Below, piece by piece: positions 1-6,096 of a DNA stretch of 26,091 bases. The notes beneath the pieces were generated by a model. That model did no database searches. It was not told the DNA's origin and saw only the letters and a list, made by a program, of their open reading frames with translations. The number at the start of each line of letters is the position of its first letter. Position 1 is the stretch's first letter. The position numbers and the translations under genes were made by a program. This stretch comes from a virus, in IMG/VR virus record IMGVR_UViG_3300032675_000124, positions 1 to 26,091 of that record; one strand, 5' to 3'.

Positions 1-125
1 ATCCAGTCCCCGCGCTCGTACTTCTTCCACGCGGATTCTAGGGACCGACACTTCGTTGACTTGACCCAAGCGACGGCTTCGCTGCACGCGCTGATTTTGG
101 ACAGGTGGCTAATGGGGGCGCTCAT
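1..125 (-). CDS. Unknown phage protein, N-terminal part only
   Basis: An open frame begins at an ATG whose complement lies at 123-125 and runs off the left edge, giving about 41 residues. The peptide contains ISACSEAVAWV and ends WKKYERGDW. The combination of a Cys-x-Glu-Ala segment followed by a Trp/Tyr-rich 'RGDW' segment resembles a short motif I have seen in small phage and bacterial proteins of unknown role. Its start overlaps the stop of the upstream nuclease gene in an ATGA arrangement, so it is probably translationally coupled as the next gene of the early operon. The length and any C-terminal domain are outside the window. No function is assigned. Confidence 0.55.
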   Translation of the reverse strand, partial: MSAPISHLSKISACSEAVAWVKSTKCRSLESAWKKYERGDW

Positions 126-724
126 GTCAGTTTTTGTAGCTGCGTTGCAAACGTCGCGCTGAATTGCGCGACGGCCTCGGTGATTGCGGCCTGTATCTTT
201 TCGTCGCGCTCAACGCGGACCACCAGGGCTGGCAGGCGCCTGGAGTAGCTGACAAAGGTCCAGTAGGGCGCCTGCGTTACCCATAGTGAGAACTGGCACT
301 GGATCACGTATTGGTCGGGTACGACGCCTTCTAGGAGGTAGCGGATATGGTTCGGCGGTTGCGGAGCCTTGATTTCCAGCCCCGATGCGTCCTCTAGCAT
401 CCCATCGGGTGAGCAACCGCACAGCCCGTCATCTGTAGTCACGAACCCGACTCGCTGCACCTTTTTGCCCGTCTCAAACTCGAACCACGGCAGCGCGTCG
501 CTTTCCAAGAGCTTGCCCTGATCGACGGCAAAGCTCTCCAGCATCTCGGGGCAGTAGCCGACCGCCTTCTCGGCGAGCTTGCGGTAAAGGTACGTCTTTA
601 CGCCCTCGCCCGTCCTTACCTTGCCGGTGGGCGACACCAGTGCGTCAGCCTCGCTCGCCGTAATCACGCCTAGCCGTGCCTGATGCCACTCGACGGAGCC
701 TTGGGGCATGTGGAGGGTTTTCAT
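122..724 (-). CDS. YqaJ-type viral recombinase (lambda exonuclease family)
   Basis: A 200-residue protein with the hallmarks of the YqaJ/lambda Exo 5'-3' double-strand DNA exonuclease fold. The N-terminal segment GSVEWHQARLGVITASEA (residues 9-26) is the family signature. The acidic and basic catalytic residues appear as GKLLE (70-74), SPDG (105-108, Asp107) and LEIKAP (116-121, Glu117 and Lys119), followed by a Gln-rich QCQFSLW helix near 142-148. By family knowledge it resects DNA ends and leaves 3' single strands for the annealing partner. Here that partner is the ERF-like gene directly upstream, whose stop overlaps this start by 4 bases. The length is typical for the family. The biochemical activity is inferred from motifs. 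Confidence 0.9.
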   Translation of the reverse strand: MKTLHMPQGSVEWHQARLGVITASEADALVSPTGKVRTGEGVKTYLYRKLAEKAVGYCPEMLESFAVDQGKLLESDALPWFEFETGKKVQRVGFVTTDDGLCGCSPDGMLEDASGLEIKAPQPPNHIRYLLEGVVPDQYVIQCQFSLWVTQAPYWTFVSYSRRLPALVVRVERDEKIQAAITEAVAQFSATFATQLQKLT

Positions 725-1476
725 CGGCGCACCTTCTTGTTGAGGATTCCGAAAAGCTGCTGGTAGCGGGCGCTGCCGATTTCCTCGTACTTGGTCGCCC
801 CGGCGAACCGCAGGAAGGCCACCTCGTCGCTGTTGGTCTCCTTGACCAGCTCGCGCAGGGTCTCCGCCTGCTCAAAACTGATGAACTCGCCCTCAATGCG
901 GGCGTCGTTCGAGTCCACCGCCGAGAAGCGCGACTTAAGGCCAAACATCTTCATCATGAGATGCCGCCACGCCGTCGTTGCCGCGCCCGCGTCCGCCGCT
1001 GTTGCGTCCTTCATGGCGTTTGTGGCCCCGGCGCGAACCGTGAACTCGCGGACCTCCTGGTGGCCCGCCTCGTGAAGCAAAGTCAACTCCACCGTGACGC
1101 GCCCCTCGCCCTCGCGCTGCCCAAAGAGTGTCGTAAACCCGTAGGCCATCAGGTGCGGCTCCAGCTTCTTTGAAATCTCCTCCTCGGAGCAGTAGCGGTA
1201 GGCAACGCTGCCGTCGCGCGCCTTGGCCTCCTTGTCGATGTAGATTTCGGGCATGTGCTTGCGAAGCTGGAACAGGGCCTTGGCGAAGGCGGCTTTGGCC
1301 TCCTCGGCCCTTTGCTCGCGGATGAGCTGGATCAGCTCCTTGGCGACGACTACGTTATCAGCCGTGATGCCGCCCTTTACGGCGGCCTCCAGTATGTTGA
1401 TGATGGCGGGCGGCTGAGAGGTGACTTCCTTGCGCGGGTCGTCCGAGATCAGGTCTAGCGTTTGTGTTTCGCTCAT
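721..1476 (-). CDS. erf: ERF-family single-strand annealing protein
   Basis: A 251-residue protein resembling the ERF (essential recombination function) family of P22-type phages. The core pattern is visible: MPEIYIDKEAKARDGS (75-90), then YRYCSEEEI (93-101), KKLEPHLMAYGF (103-114), and a Gly/Ala-rich stretch ADAGAATTAWRHLMMKMFGL (161-180) that corresponds to the family's ring-forming segment. These proteins bind single-stranded DNA and anneal complementary strands. In phages they act with an exonuclease, and a YqaJ-type nuclease lies immediately downstream with a 4-base overlap. The likely roles are recombination, circularisation or repair of phage DNA after injection. The start ATG overlaps the stop of the small upstream gene, so coupling is likely. 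Confidence 0.85.
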   Translation of the reverse strand: MSETQTLDLISDDPRKEVTSQPPAIINILEAAVKGGITADNVVVAKELIQLIREQRAEEAKAAFAKALFQLRKHMPEIYIDKEAKARDGSVAYRYCSEEEISKKLEPHLMAYGFTTLFGQREGEGRVTVELTLLHEAGHQEVREFTVRAGATNAMKDATAADAGAATTAWRHLMMKMFGLKSRFSAVDSNDARIEGEFISFEQAETLRELVKETNSDEVAFLRFAGATKYEEIGSARYQQLFGILNKKVRR

Positions 1477-1730
1477 AGGGCCTCCAGGTTATTAAGCTCA
1501 TCGTTAAGGGATTTGATGCGGCGTTGCTTTGCATTGCCGAGGCGCTCAACAGCTTCTTCAAACGTGTCGCCAACCTCTAATATTCCGGCGAGAAATGCGG
1601 AGGTATAAAAACCTCCTGCCGATCTGATTGCAAAGGACAGCTCAAGACCGGGCAGGTTGAAAGTTTTGGCTTTCGCCTCAAGGAACTCAGAGAGTTCCGC
1701 AACTGTCGTGTCTGGTGGTATTTTACTCAT
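1473..1730 (-). CDS. Small unknown early protein
   Basis: This 85-residue frame begins with MSKIPPDTTVAELSEFL. A longer upstream extension of 28 residues exists in the same frame but is low-complexity and would run deeply into the neighbouring gene, so I prefer the ATG at 1730. That start overlaps the upstream stop by 8 bases and its own stop overlaps the erf start by 4. The C-terminal half, around GDTFEEAVERLGNAKQRR, reads as an amphipathic helix with charged residues. I do not recognise a family. Its place just before erf suggests an early accessory role, possibly a partner or inhibitor of the recombination proteins, but nothing in the sequence proves this. Confidence 0.55.
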   Translation of the reverse strand: MSKIPPDTTVAELSEFLEAKAKTFNLPGLELSFAIRSAGGFYTSAFLAGILEVGDTFEEAVERLGNAKQRRIKSLNDELNNLEAL

Positions 1731-1947
1731 GGGGGAAAGTGATAACGCCGTAAACCCTGCGGTAGCGCCCGTCGCGTCCGTGCTTGCGGCGCTCGATGCG
1801 CGCCCAGCTCTCAAGGATGGCCTCGACAGCCGCCAGGTCTCGCGCCTCCTGCGCCTTCCTGCGCTGCCGCCTGTCGTATAGCCAGCCGCAGCCAGCGACC
1901 GCGCAAAGGGCCAGAACCAGCACGCCGAGCAGTTGAATGTCGCTCAT
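1723..1947 (-). CDS. Small single-pass membrane protein, unknown
   Basis: A 74-residue protein with one clear hydrophobic segment at residues 5-23 (QLLGVLVLALCAVAGCGWL), followed at once by an Arg-rich stretch (YDRRQRRKAQEARDL). This positive charge after the membrane segment predicts N-out, C-in topology with a basic cytoplasmic tail of about 50 residues. Spacing and overlaps (8 bases downstream, 4 upstream) place it in the early operon. Single-pass basic phage proteins of this size can be Rz-like, host-takeover or exclusion factors. There is no lysis gene beside it, so I do not call it a spanin or holin. Confidence 0.55.
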   Translation of the reverse strand: MSDIQLLGVLVLALCAVAGCGWLYDRRQRRKAQEARDLAAVEAILESWARIERRKHGRDGRYRRVYGVITFPHE

Positions 1948-2135
1948 GGGTCACCCGCTAGGTTAAGCGCGTAGCAACTCGGGCACATGCCGTGCGAAAT
2001 CTCATAACCGTGAGCGCGGGCCCATTCGGTGTTCGCCGGCCTGTCCTTTTCGCACCAAGCACAAACGGTGATGATTTTCTGCTCGCGGTCGCACGCCATT
2101 ACGTCGGGCGGTAAGATTAGCGCGTCGGTGGTCAT
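1944..2135 (-). CDS. Small CxxC...CxxC zinc-binding protein
   Basis: Sixty-three residues from the ATG at 2135. A longer frame up to 2264 exists, but its extra 43 residues are low-complexity and overlap the neighbour out of frame. The peptide has two knuckles, CAWCEKDRP and SHGMCPSCYALN, separated by about 20 residues. This is like the short 'C-x-W-C ... SHG-x-C-P-x-C' element often found free-standing or at the ends of sensory proteins. Zinc binding through the four cysteines is likely; the biological role is unknown. The start lies one base after the upstream stop (TAACATG in the transcript) and the stop overlaps the next start by 4 bases. Confidence 0.6.
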   Translation of the reverse strand: MTTDALILPPDVMACDREQKIITVCAWCEKDRPANTEWARAHGYEISHGMCPSCYALNLAGDP

Positions 2136-2136
2136 G

Positions 2137-2385
2137 TTAGTTCCATCCTTCGGCCATAGCCTCGGCGCTGTCCCGCGGGTCGCGCTTTTCCTCAACCTCA
2201 AGCTGTTCTGCGGCCTTTTGGTCGGCCTCCAACTGCCTGCACGCCGACTCAAGCGCCAGGTCAACCTCGTAGTAGATCGCCCAGCGCGCGTCCAGCGGAA
2301 GCGAGCGGTCCATGACCGCGTGTTTGACCAGCTCGGTCAGCGTCCAGTCGTACCCGTTCTGGTCTTGGAAGGTGGGGGTGCTCAT
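2137..2385 (-). CDS. Small acidic unknown early protein
   Basis: An 82-residue protein beginning MSTPTFQDQNGYDWTLTEL and ending in a Glu/Lys/Ala-rich helical tail. The middle (DARWAIYYEVDLALESACRQLEADQKAAEQLEVEE would span roughly 33-67) reads as one long helix, possibly a coiled coil. The start overlaps the stop of the HTPGPW-type gene by 4 bases, and the next gene starts one base after its stop. I do not recognise a family. It is counted as real because its frame is bounded by coupled start and stop signals on both sides and the composition is protein-like. Confidence 0.6.
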   Translation of the reverse strand: MSTPTFQDQNGYDWTLTELVKHAVMDRSLPLDARWAIYYEVDLALESACRQLEADQKAAEQLEVEEKRDPRDSAEAMAEGWN

Positions 2386-2699
2386 GCCCGGCCCTCCGCT
2401 TTGGCGATTTCGGCCTGCAAAGAAAGAATCCAGCCGGGCTTAGGGTTGAGCGTGCACTTACCTTCCTCAACGTCTATTGCGTGCTGCTTGAGCGCCCAAT
2501 AGACCGCGTTCTTGGCGGCCGCCAACAGCTCCGGAGCGGCGGCGATCAGGCGGGCGTTGGCCGTGTCCAATTCGCGGTTTCCTGATGCTAGAACTTTGGC
2601 GATTCCGTCCGTTCGGTTGCCGATGATGGTCGTAACAGGTTCGGTGGAATGCGGGTAGGATTCCCACGGCCCCGGCGTGTGCTTTGTGGCGTTTGTCAT
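2382..2699 (-). CDS. HTPGPW-type small phage protein
   Basis: A 105-residue member of a very widespread but functionally unassigned phage family. It is recognised by the N-terminal HTPGPW (residues 7-12) and the segment ANARLIAAAPELLAAAKNAV near 48-67. In this protein the family motif 'NA-R-L-I-A-A-A-P-E-L-L' is intact. The family is usually found in early regions near replication or recombination genes, as here. The start ATG at 2697-2699 follows a 117-base stretch without a convincing gene. No catalytic residues are evident and no reaction is assigned. Confidence 0.8.
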   Translation of the reverse strand: MTNATKHTPGPWESYPHSTEPVTTIIGNRTDGIAKVLASGNRELDTANARLIAAAPELLAAAKNAVYWALKQHAIDVEEGKCTLNPKPGWILSLQAEIAKAEGRA

Positions 2700-2797
2700 G
2701 GTTGGATGTCTCGGGTTGGCTGCGGCTCGGACGAATCCGACTTAGCCCTATGCGTCTTGCTTTGGGACCGCTTCCAACCTTTGACGAGGGCACTCTA

Positions 2798-2811
2798 CGC
2801 GACACGTCGCG
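2798..2811. repeat. Short GC inverted repeat in an intergenic gap
   Basis: A perfect 6-base inverted repeat (CGCGAC, 2-base centre, GTCGCG) lies in the 117-base gap between the small basic protein and the HTPGPW-type gene. It falls just after the stop of the former in the transcript direction. There is no T-run, so it is not a standard terminator. It could be an RNA processing hairpin or a protein-binding site. The rest of the gap (2700-2815) shows nothing else convincing. Confidence 0.3.
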
Positions 2812-2815
2812 CTAT

Positions 2816-2980
2816 TCAAGGAGTAACTTTGTTAGGTTGTGCAAGTCGCTTTGCCGCATGGAATTTAGCCCATCTTATTTTTGCTGCCTTAGCGCATTGC
2901 TCACTCGTCCGCTTGCAGTTTTCGGGGTCCACGTTGGCCCGTGCTCGTTTAAGGTGTTCGCGTAATGTGATAGCTGGCAT
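2816..2980 (-). CDS. Small basic unknown protein
   Basis: Fifty-four residues from the ATG at 2980 (MPAITLREHLKRARANV). An alternative TTG start at 3022 would overlap the upstream stop and add 14 residues. I prefer the ATG because the extra residues look non-helical and no ribosome site favours the TTG. The protein is rich in Lys, Arg and Ala. Its segment SEQCAKAAKIRWAKFHAAKR resembles the '-KAARARW-' helices of small phage proteins that may touch nucleic acid. It lies between the helicase loader gene and a gap containing an inverted repeat. Function is unknown and nucleic-acid binding is only suggested by charge. Confidence 0.5.
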   Translation of the reverse strand: MPAITLREHLKRARANVDPENCKRTSEQCAKAAKIRWAKFHAAKRLAQPNKVTP

Positions 2981-3018
2981 GGTAGTAACGCGACGTGTTG
3001 CGCAGATAGCTGGAAATG

Positions 3019-3804
3019 TCAAGCCGCCACGTCGTCGCAGAACTCGCGTAGCCGCCTCACGACTGCTTTCGCCGTGTTCTCGTCGTTGAACCGCTCCGCA
3101 AGCGTAATGCCCGTGTATTGAGTCGTGATAATCGTCGGCCGGCGCCAGTTGCAGCGGTGCCTAAGAATCTTGAGCACCAAGGCCTCTCGATTGGCCTGCA
3201 TCCGGTCGTTTCCGAGGTCGTCAATGACAAGGATTGGCGCGTGCATCATGTCCTTGACGTTCTCGTCGGGCAAGTCGATGGACTCGACAAAGGTGACAGG
3301 GTGCCCGCGCTCCATGAGATCCCGGGTGAGCCGCCACGCGGCCCGCGTCTTGCACTTGCCTGTCGATCCGTGGATGAGCAGCCCCTTGCCGAGCTTCGGG
3401 TCAAACTTGAGCATCTGGCGCAGGAGAGGCGCATTGCCTTTCCTGTCGTCCCAATCAGCGCGGAAGTCGGGGGGACAGATGCGCTCCCATTGCTCGCGCT
3501 GGCGCTTCCTAAGCTCGCCATCACCCTTTGCGGCCTCGTAGCAGGTCGGGCACGAGTTGACCGGATACCAGCCCACGGCGCCCTTGATCTGGGTCCAGGG
3601 GGGCAACTCCAGCGGCAGGTTGCAGAACTTGCAGCACCCGTCAAAGGGGTGTTTCGCCGTGGTATAGTCGTCAACGCCTCGGGGAAAAATCCAGCCCAGC
3701 GCATCGCCTATGCTTACGGGCTCGTCGCGCTTTCGGCCTCCAAGCTCAACTTGCGGATCGTACGGTTGCAGCATCTCAAACGGGACTTCGGGTTCTTCAT
3801 TCAT
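3019..3804 (-). CDS. DnaC/IstB-like helicase loader ATPase with zinc knuckle
   Basis: A 261-residue AAA+ ATPase. Visible motifs are a Walker A-like loop GSTGKCKT at 146-153, Walker B ILVIDDLGND at 191-200, a sensor-I-like PTIITTQYT at 223-231 and an Arg-rich RRLREFC near 250-256. The N-terminal half carries four cysteines in two pairs (C58/C61 and C85/C88), a probable zinc-binding domain that could contact the helicase or DNA. By family, DnaC-like proteins load the replicative helicase at the phage origin. The upstream neighbour is a DUF1376 protein, a common partner in phage replication modules. The usual Gly before Lys-Thr in Walker A is Cys here. It starts 2 bases after the stop of the DUF1376 gene. 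Confidence 0.85.
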   Translation of the reverse strand: MNEEPEVPFEMLQPYDPQVELGGRKRDEPVSIGDALGWIFPRGVDDYTTAKHPFDGCCKFCNLPLELPPWTQIKGAVGWYPVNSCPTCYEAAKGDGELRKRQREQWERICPPDFRADWDDRKGNAPLLRQMLKFDPKLGKGLLIHGSTGKCKTRAAWRLTRDLMERGHPVTFVESIDLPDENVKDMMHAPILVIDDLGNDRMQANREALVLKILRHRCNWRRPTIITTQYTGITLAERFNDENTAKAVVRRLREFCDDVAA

Positions 3805-3806
3805 GG

Positions 3807-4574
3807 TTAAAAGCCTTTGGCGTGTTCCTCGTCTGTGACTTCAGGGCGCTGCCATTTGACTGTCGTTGACTGCCGGGGTGGGCCTACGTCGCAAGCCGCC
3901 CAATGGTCGCACAAAGCTCGCGGGGTGAGTGCTGCACCGCTGAAATGCTGGCGGTAGTTCGCTGCCCTACGTTCAAACTCGGCCTGATCCACGGTCGGTG
4001 CTACCTTCTTGATCTGAGCAGCGGCCACCGCGCAAGACTGTGCGCTCCTAGGCGTCATCTGCATTGGGTCGATGTTGCATGCCCTAGCCAGCGCATCGCA
4101 AATCTCGTTTCTGGCCCGCGGCGGCTTGGCCGCTGCCAAAGTATTGGAGTCAGGAGATGAAGATGGAGTAGGAGATGGAGACGGAGAGCATGCGTTTGGC
4201 ATATGGCTTGGCAGAGGCTTGGCATTGCCAACCCATCTCTTTTTTCCGTTTATTGCCTGTTTTTGGCGATAATCCTCCTGTTTTGCCCTCACTTCCTCAA
4301 GTCGGGCGTTTTTCAGTCCATCGGACGTCTTGCCAAACTTTAGCCGAACCTCTGCCACCGCATGAGGGTTGGCAATGCCACCGCATCGCTTGATAAAGTC
4401 GTCGCTGTCAGGCACCGCGCCATTGTCCCATTGGTAGCAAAGAAGCCGAATGTAGGCGCCGACCGCCTCGGCTGACATGCCCAGGGTGCCCATCATAAAG
4501 TCGGCGGGATAGAATTGAAATGCGGGTGCTTTCACTGTCGGAAGGTATCGCCCCCGCTTTCGCCAAGGATTCAT
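3807..4574 (-). CDS. DUF1376 (YdaU-like) replication-region protein
   Basis: A 255-residue protein whose N-terminal domain has the DUF1376 signature: APAFQFYPADFM (16-27), then AVGAYIRLLCYQWDNGAVP (37-55). A Ser/Pro-rich linker near 127-145 separates this from a C-terminal domain with NEICDALARACNID and ALCDHWAACD. Proteins of this family occupy the position of replication initiators or primosome components in temperate phages, directly before a DnaC-like loader, as here. It is the first gene of the leftward operon. The start is uncertain: the ATG at 4574 sits against a small hairpin without an obvious ribosome site, and an in-frame GTG at 4535 would place the signature almost at the N-terminus, as in many relatives. 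Confidence 0.75.
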   Translation of the reverse strand: MNPWRKRGRYLPTVKAPAFQFYPADFMMGTLGMSAEAVGAYIRLLCYQWDNGAVPDSDDFIKRCGGIANPHAVAEVRLKFGKTSDGLKNARLEEVRAKQEDYRQKQAINGKKRWVGNAKPLPSHMPNACSPSPSPTPSSSPDSNTLAAAKPPRARNEICDALARACNIDPMQMTPRSAQSCAVAAAQIKKVAPTVDQAEFERRAANYRQHFSGAALTPRALCDHWAACDVGPPRQSTTVKWQRPEVTDEEHAKGF

Positions 4575-4665
4575 CCCGCTATGCGGGCATGGGTACTCAC
4601 GGGGGCGTCCCCTTGCGGGAAATGTGTTGAATCAGTTTTAGGCCGGCGAATCAGCCGACGCGCAA

Positions 4666-4695
4666 AGAATAGGGCATTCTTTTGCCAACCTTCAA
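4666..4695 (-). promoter_or_regulatory. Candidate leftward sigma70-like promoter
   Basis: Reading the minus strand, TTGAAG (complement at 4690-4695) is followed after 18 bases by TATTCT (complement at 4666-4671). This matches the sigma70 pattern at 4 of 6 bases in each box, in the AT-richest part of the divergent gap. It would give a leader of roughly 85 bases before the DUF1376 gene. The match is modest and is a proposal only. Confidence 0.3.
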
Positions 4696-4782
4696 CGCCA
4701 GAATGAGCTTGCATCGCTTTTGGTAAATGGTTTATCAGAACGCACAAGCAGCTTCCCGTGCCGTTTACCGTTCAATTCGGCG

Positions 4783-4810
4783 CTTCCGCAAGCAAGCGGC
4801 CGGGTTTAAT
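4783..4810 (+). promoter_or_regulatory. Candidate rightward promoter (good -10, poor -35)
   Basis: TTTAAT at 4805-4810 matches the sigma70 -10 box at 5 of 6 positions and lies about 40 bases before the ATG at 4851. No good -35 box sits at the proper distance; CTTCCG at 4783-4788 is a poor match. Late phage promoters often depend on an activator, which could explain a weak -35, but this is speculation. Confidence 0.22.
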
Positions 4811-4850
4811 GCTTGACCTGCGCCCAACTCCGTCCGATTTGGAAGCCACC

Positions 4851-5282
4851 ATGCCACAAGCTGCTAACAAGAAATGGGGCGAGGACAGCTTCATGCAGGA
4901 TGATTACTGCCACAAGGGGCGCTCGGTCCACGGCGCAGGCGACGCCCACCTAAGCGGCGAAGTCCTGAATCCCTCCGACTACCACCGCCCGATGGGCGAG
5001 CAGTACGGCACCACGACCTTCAACCCTGGCGCCGCCAACAGCCGCACCGAGCACCGCACCAAAAACATCGCCGGCAAGGGCCCGCGCGTCGATTCCGAGT
5101 ATTGGGGCACCGTCGTCCAGCGCAGCGCCTCCCTCAAACCCGGCTCCATCCCGCACGGCGACGCCGTCGGCTCGGAGCAGTTCGACGCCCGCACCTGGCC
5201 GAACGGCAAGCGCCCCGGACGCCCCGACGCCACGGGCCGCGTGAACAGCGAATCCCACGCCCGCGTCACCAACAAGCCCTAG
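4851..5282 (+). CDS. Unknown protein, first gene of the rightward operon
   Basis: A 143-residue hydrophilic protein from the ATG at 4851, which has GGAAG 6 bases upstream as a plausible ribosome site. A longer form from GTG 4758 is possible. It is rich in Gly, His, Asn and Arg with little hydrophobic core (for example YCHKGRSVHGAGDAHLSG and FNPGAANSRTEHRTKN), suggesting an extended or disordered protein. No family is recognised. It precedes a small beta-rich protein by 2 bases and then the terminase genes, so it belongs to the packaging and head region. It could be a minor virion protein or a DNA-packaging accessory; nothing decides between these. Confidence 0.6.
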   Translation: MPQAANKKWGEDSFMQDDYCHKGRSVHGAGDAHLSGEVLNPSDYHRPMGEQYGTTTFNPGAANSRTEHRTKNIAGKGPRVDSEYWGTVVQRSASLKPGSIPHGDAVGSEQFDARTWPNGKRPGRPDATGRVNSESHARVTNKP

Positions 5283-5284
5283 CC

Positions 5285-5635
5285 ATGGCACTCTACCCGC
5301 AAGTCGCCGTAACGTCCACGAAGCAGCTCCTCGGCCTCCAGATCGCCGGTAGCGCCAACGTCGGCCAAGGCCAGTATGCCCGCAACGGCACCCGCCAGAT
5401 CACGGTCCTCAACAACGGCGTGGGCGCAGGCACGGTTTACGTGCAGCTCGTGCCCACCGGCACGGCCTCGACGCTGACAACCTCGACTTACACCTTCGCA
5501 GTCCCGGCGCAGCCCAATCCCTACGTCTATACGCTCACGCCGGCCCAATGGTCGCAGTATTCACCCGCAGGGTTCGACATTTGGGTGATCTCGAACACGA
5601 CCGCCAACATCAACGTCCAGACGCAACCGTTCTGA
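5285..5635 (+). CDS. Small beta-rich unknown protein, possible head decoration or fibre
   Basis: A 116-residue protein starting MALYPQVAVTSTKQLLG, two bases after the upstream stop. It is dominated by alternating hydrophobic and Thr/Ser/Gly residues (ITVLNNGVGAGTVYVQLVP, STYTFAVPAQ), typical of a beta-sandwich. Its style resembles the 132-residue protein at 10130-10528 and other small virion surface proteins, so a decoration or fibre role is a reasonable guess. It has no cysteines or recognisable catalytic motif. The 50-base gap after it holds an AGGGG/CCCCT hairpin (5652-5672) and the AAGG ribosome site of the TerS gene. Confidence 0.6.
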   Translation: MALYPQVAVTSTKQLLGLQIAGSANVGQGQYARNGTRQITVLNNGVGAGTVYVQLVPTGTASTLTTSTYTFAVPAQPNPYVYTLTPAQWSQYSPAGFDIWVISNTTANINVQTQPF

Positions 5636-5685
5636 GCAACGGGGATACTTAAGGGGTTGGCGTTTTGCCCCTGTCAAGGTAAATC

Positions 5686-6096
5686 ATGGCGAACGCTGCA
5701 GACGTAAATGATCCAGACGTGCTAGCAGACATTTGCAATCGCTTGTCTGCAGGAGAGACAACACGCAAAGTTACACAGAGTTACGGCGCTACCTTTGAAA
5801 AGCAGTTTTGGAAGAAAATGGCTGCTGACGCTACTTTTTCCGCAACTATCTCGCGCGCGAGGGAAGCAGGCCAGGACGCGCTAACCGCCGAGACCATTGA
5901 TATTGCCGACGAGGCCACTGAGGAGAACGTACAGTCTGCGAGGCTTCGCATTTGGGCGCGTCAATGGTACGCGAGCAAGCTAGCTCCGAAAAAGTACGGC
6001 GACCGCCTGCAGCACGCCAATAGCGCGGGCGATGGCGACCCCGTTGTTACTATCAAGCTAGAAAGCCCCCTGCCCCCGATAAAGACCGATGCCTGA
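5686..6096 (+). CDS. terS: Terminase small subunit (Sf6-like)
   Basis: A 136-residue protein. The N-terminal half (DVLADICNRLSAGETTRKV) looks like a helix-turn-helix with the 'cage/switch' feel of TerS proteins. The C-terminal half contains EETIDIADEATEEN-like helical sequence leading into ARLRIWARQWYASKLAPKKYGDRL (about 98-121), which is the strongest family signature for Sf6/P22-group small terminases. It recognises the packaging site on the concatemer and recruits TerL, whose gene overlaps it by 8 bases. The start has AAGG about 7 bases upstream. Codon use is visibly less GC-rich than in the flanking genes over roughly the first 250 bases. Confidence 0.8.
   Translation: MANAADVNDPDVLADICNRLSAGETTRKVTQSYGATFEKQFWKKMAADATFSATISRAREAGQDALTAETIDIADEATEENVQSARLRIWARQWYASKLAPKKYGDRLQHANSAGDGDPVVTIKLESPLPPIKTDA

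Larger units (their letters stand above)
4575..4850. other. Divergent intergenic control region
   Basis: About 276 bases without a convincing gene separate the leftward early operon from the rightward structural genes. It contains several small inverted repeats: CCCGC/GCGGG at 4575-4587 directly against the leftward start codon, GGGG/CCCC at 4602-4612 and CGGC/GCCG near 4644-4657. It is more AT-rich in the middle (4660-4740). Candidate promoters on both strands are listed separately. No repressor gene is adjacent. An in-frame GTG at 4758 could extend the first rightward gene by 31 residues, but I consider that less likely than the ATG at 4851. Confidence 0.5.

Noticed and set aside
676-1173. 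165-codon plus-strand frame opposite the ERF and YqaJ genes
   Set aside because: It lies antisense to two genes with diagnostic motifs and has no domain of its own.
3118-3810. 230-codon plus-strand frame opposite the helicase loader
   Set aside because: It mirrors a gene with clear Walker motifs and has no domain of its own.
4515-4706. Small plus-strand frame crossing the divergent region
   Set aside because: It starts inside the DUF1376 gene on the other strand, has a Cys/Arg/Ser-rich shadow composition, and no ribosome site or family match.
5652-5672. AGGGG/CCCCT hairpin before TerS as a terminator
   Set aside because: The stem is only 5 bp and no T-run follows; the next gene starts 13 bases later and is probably co-transcribed.
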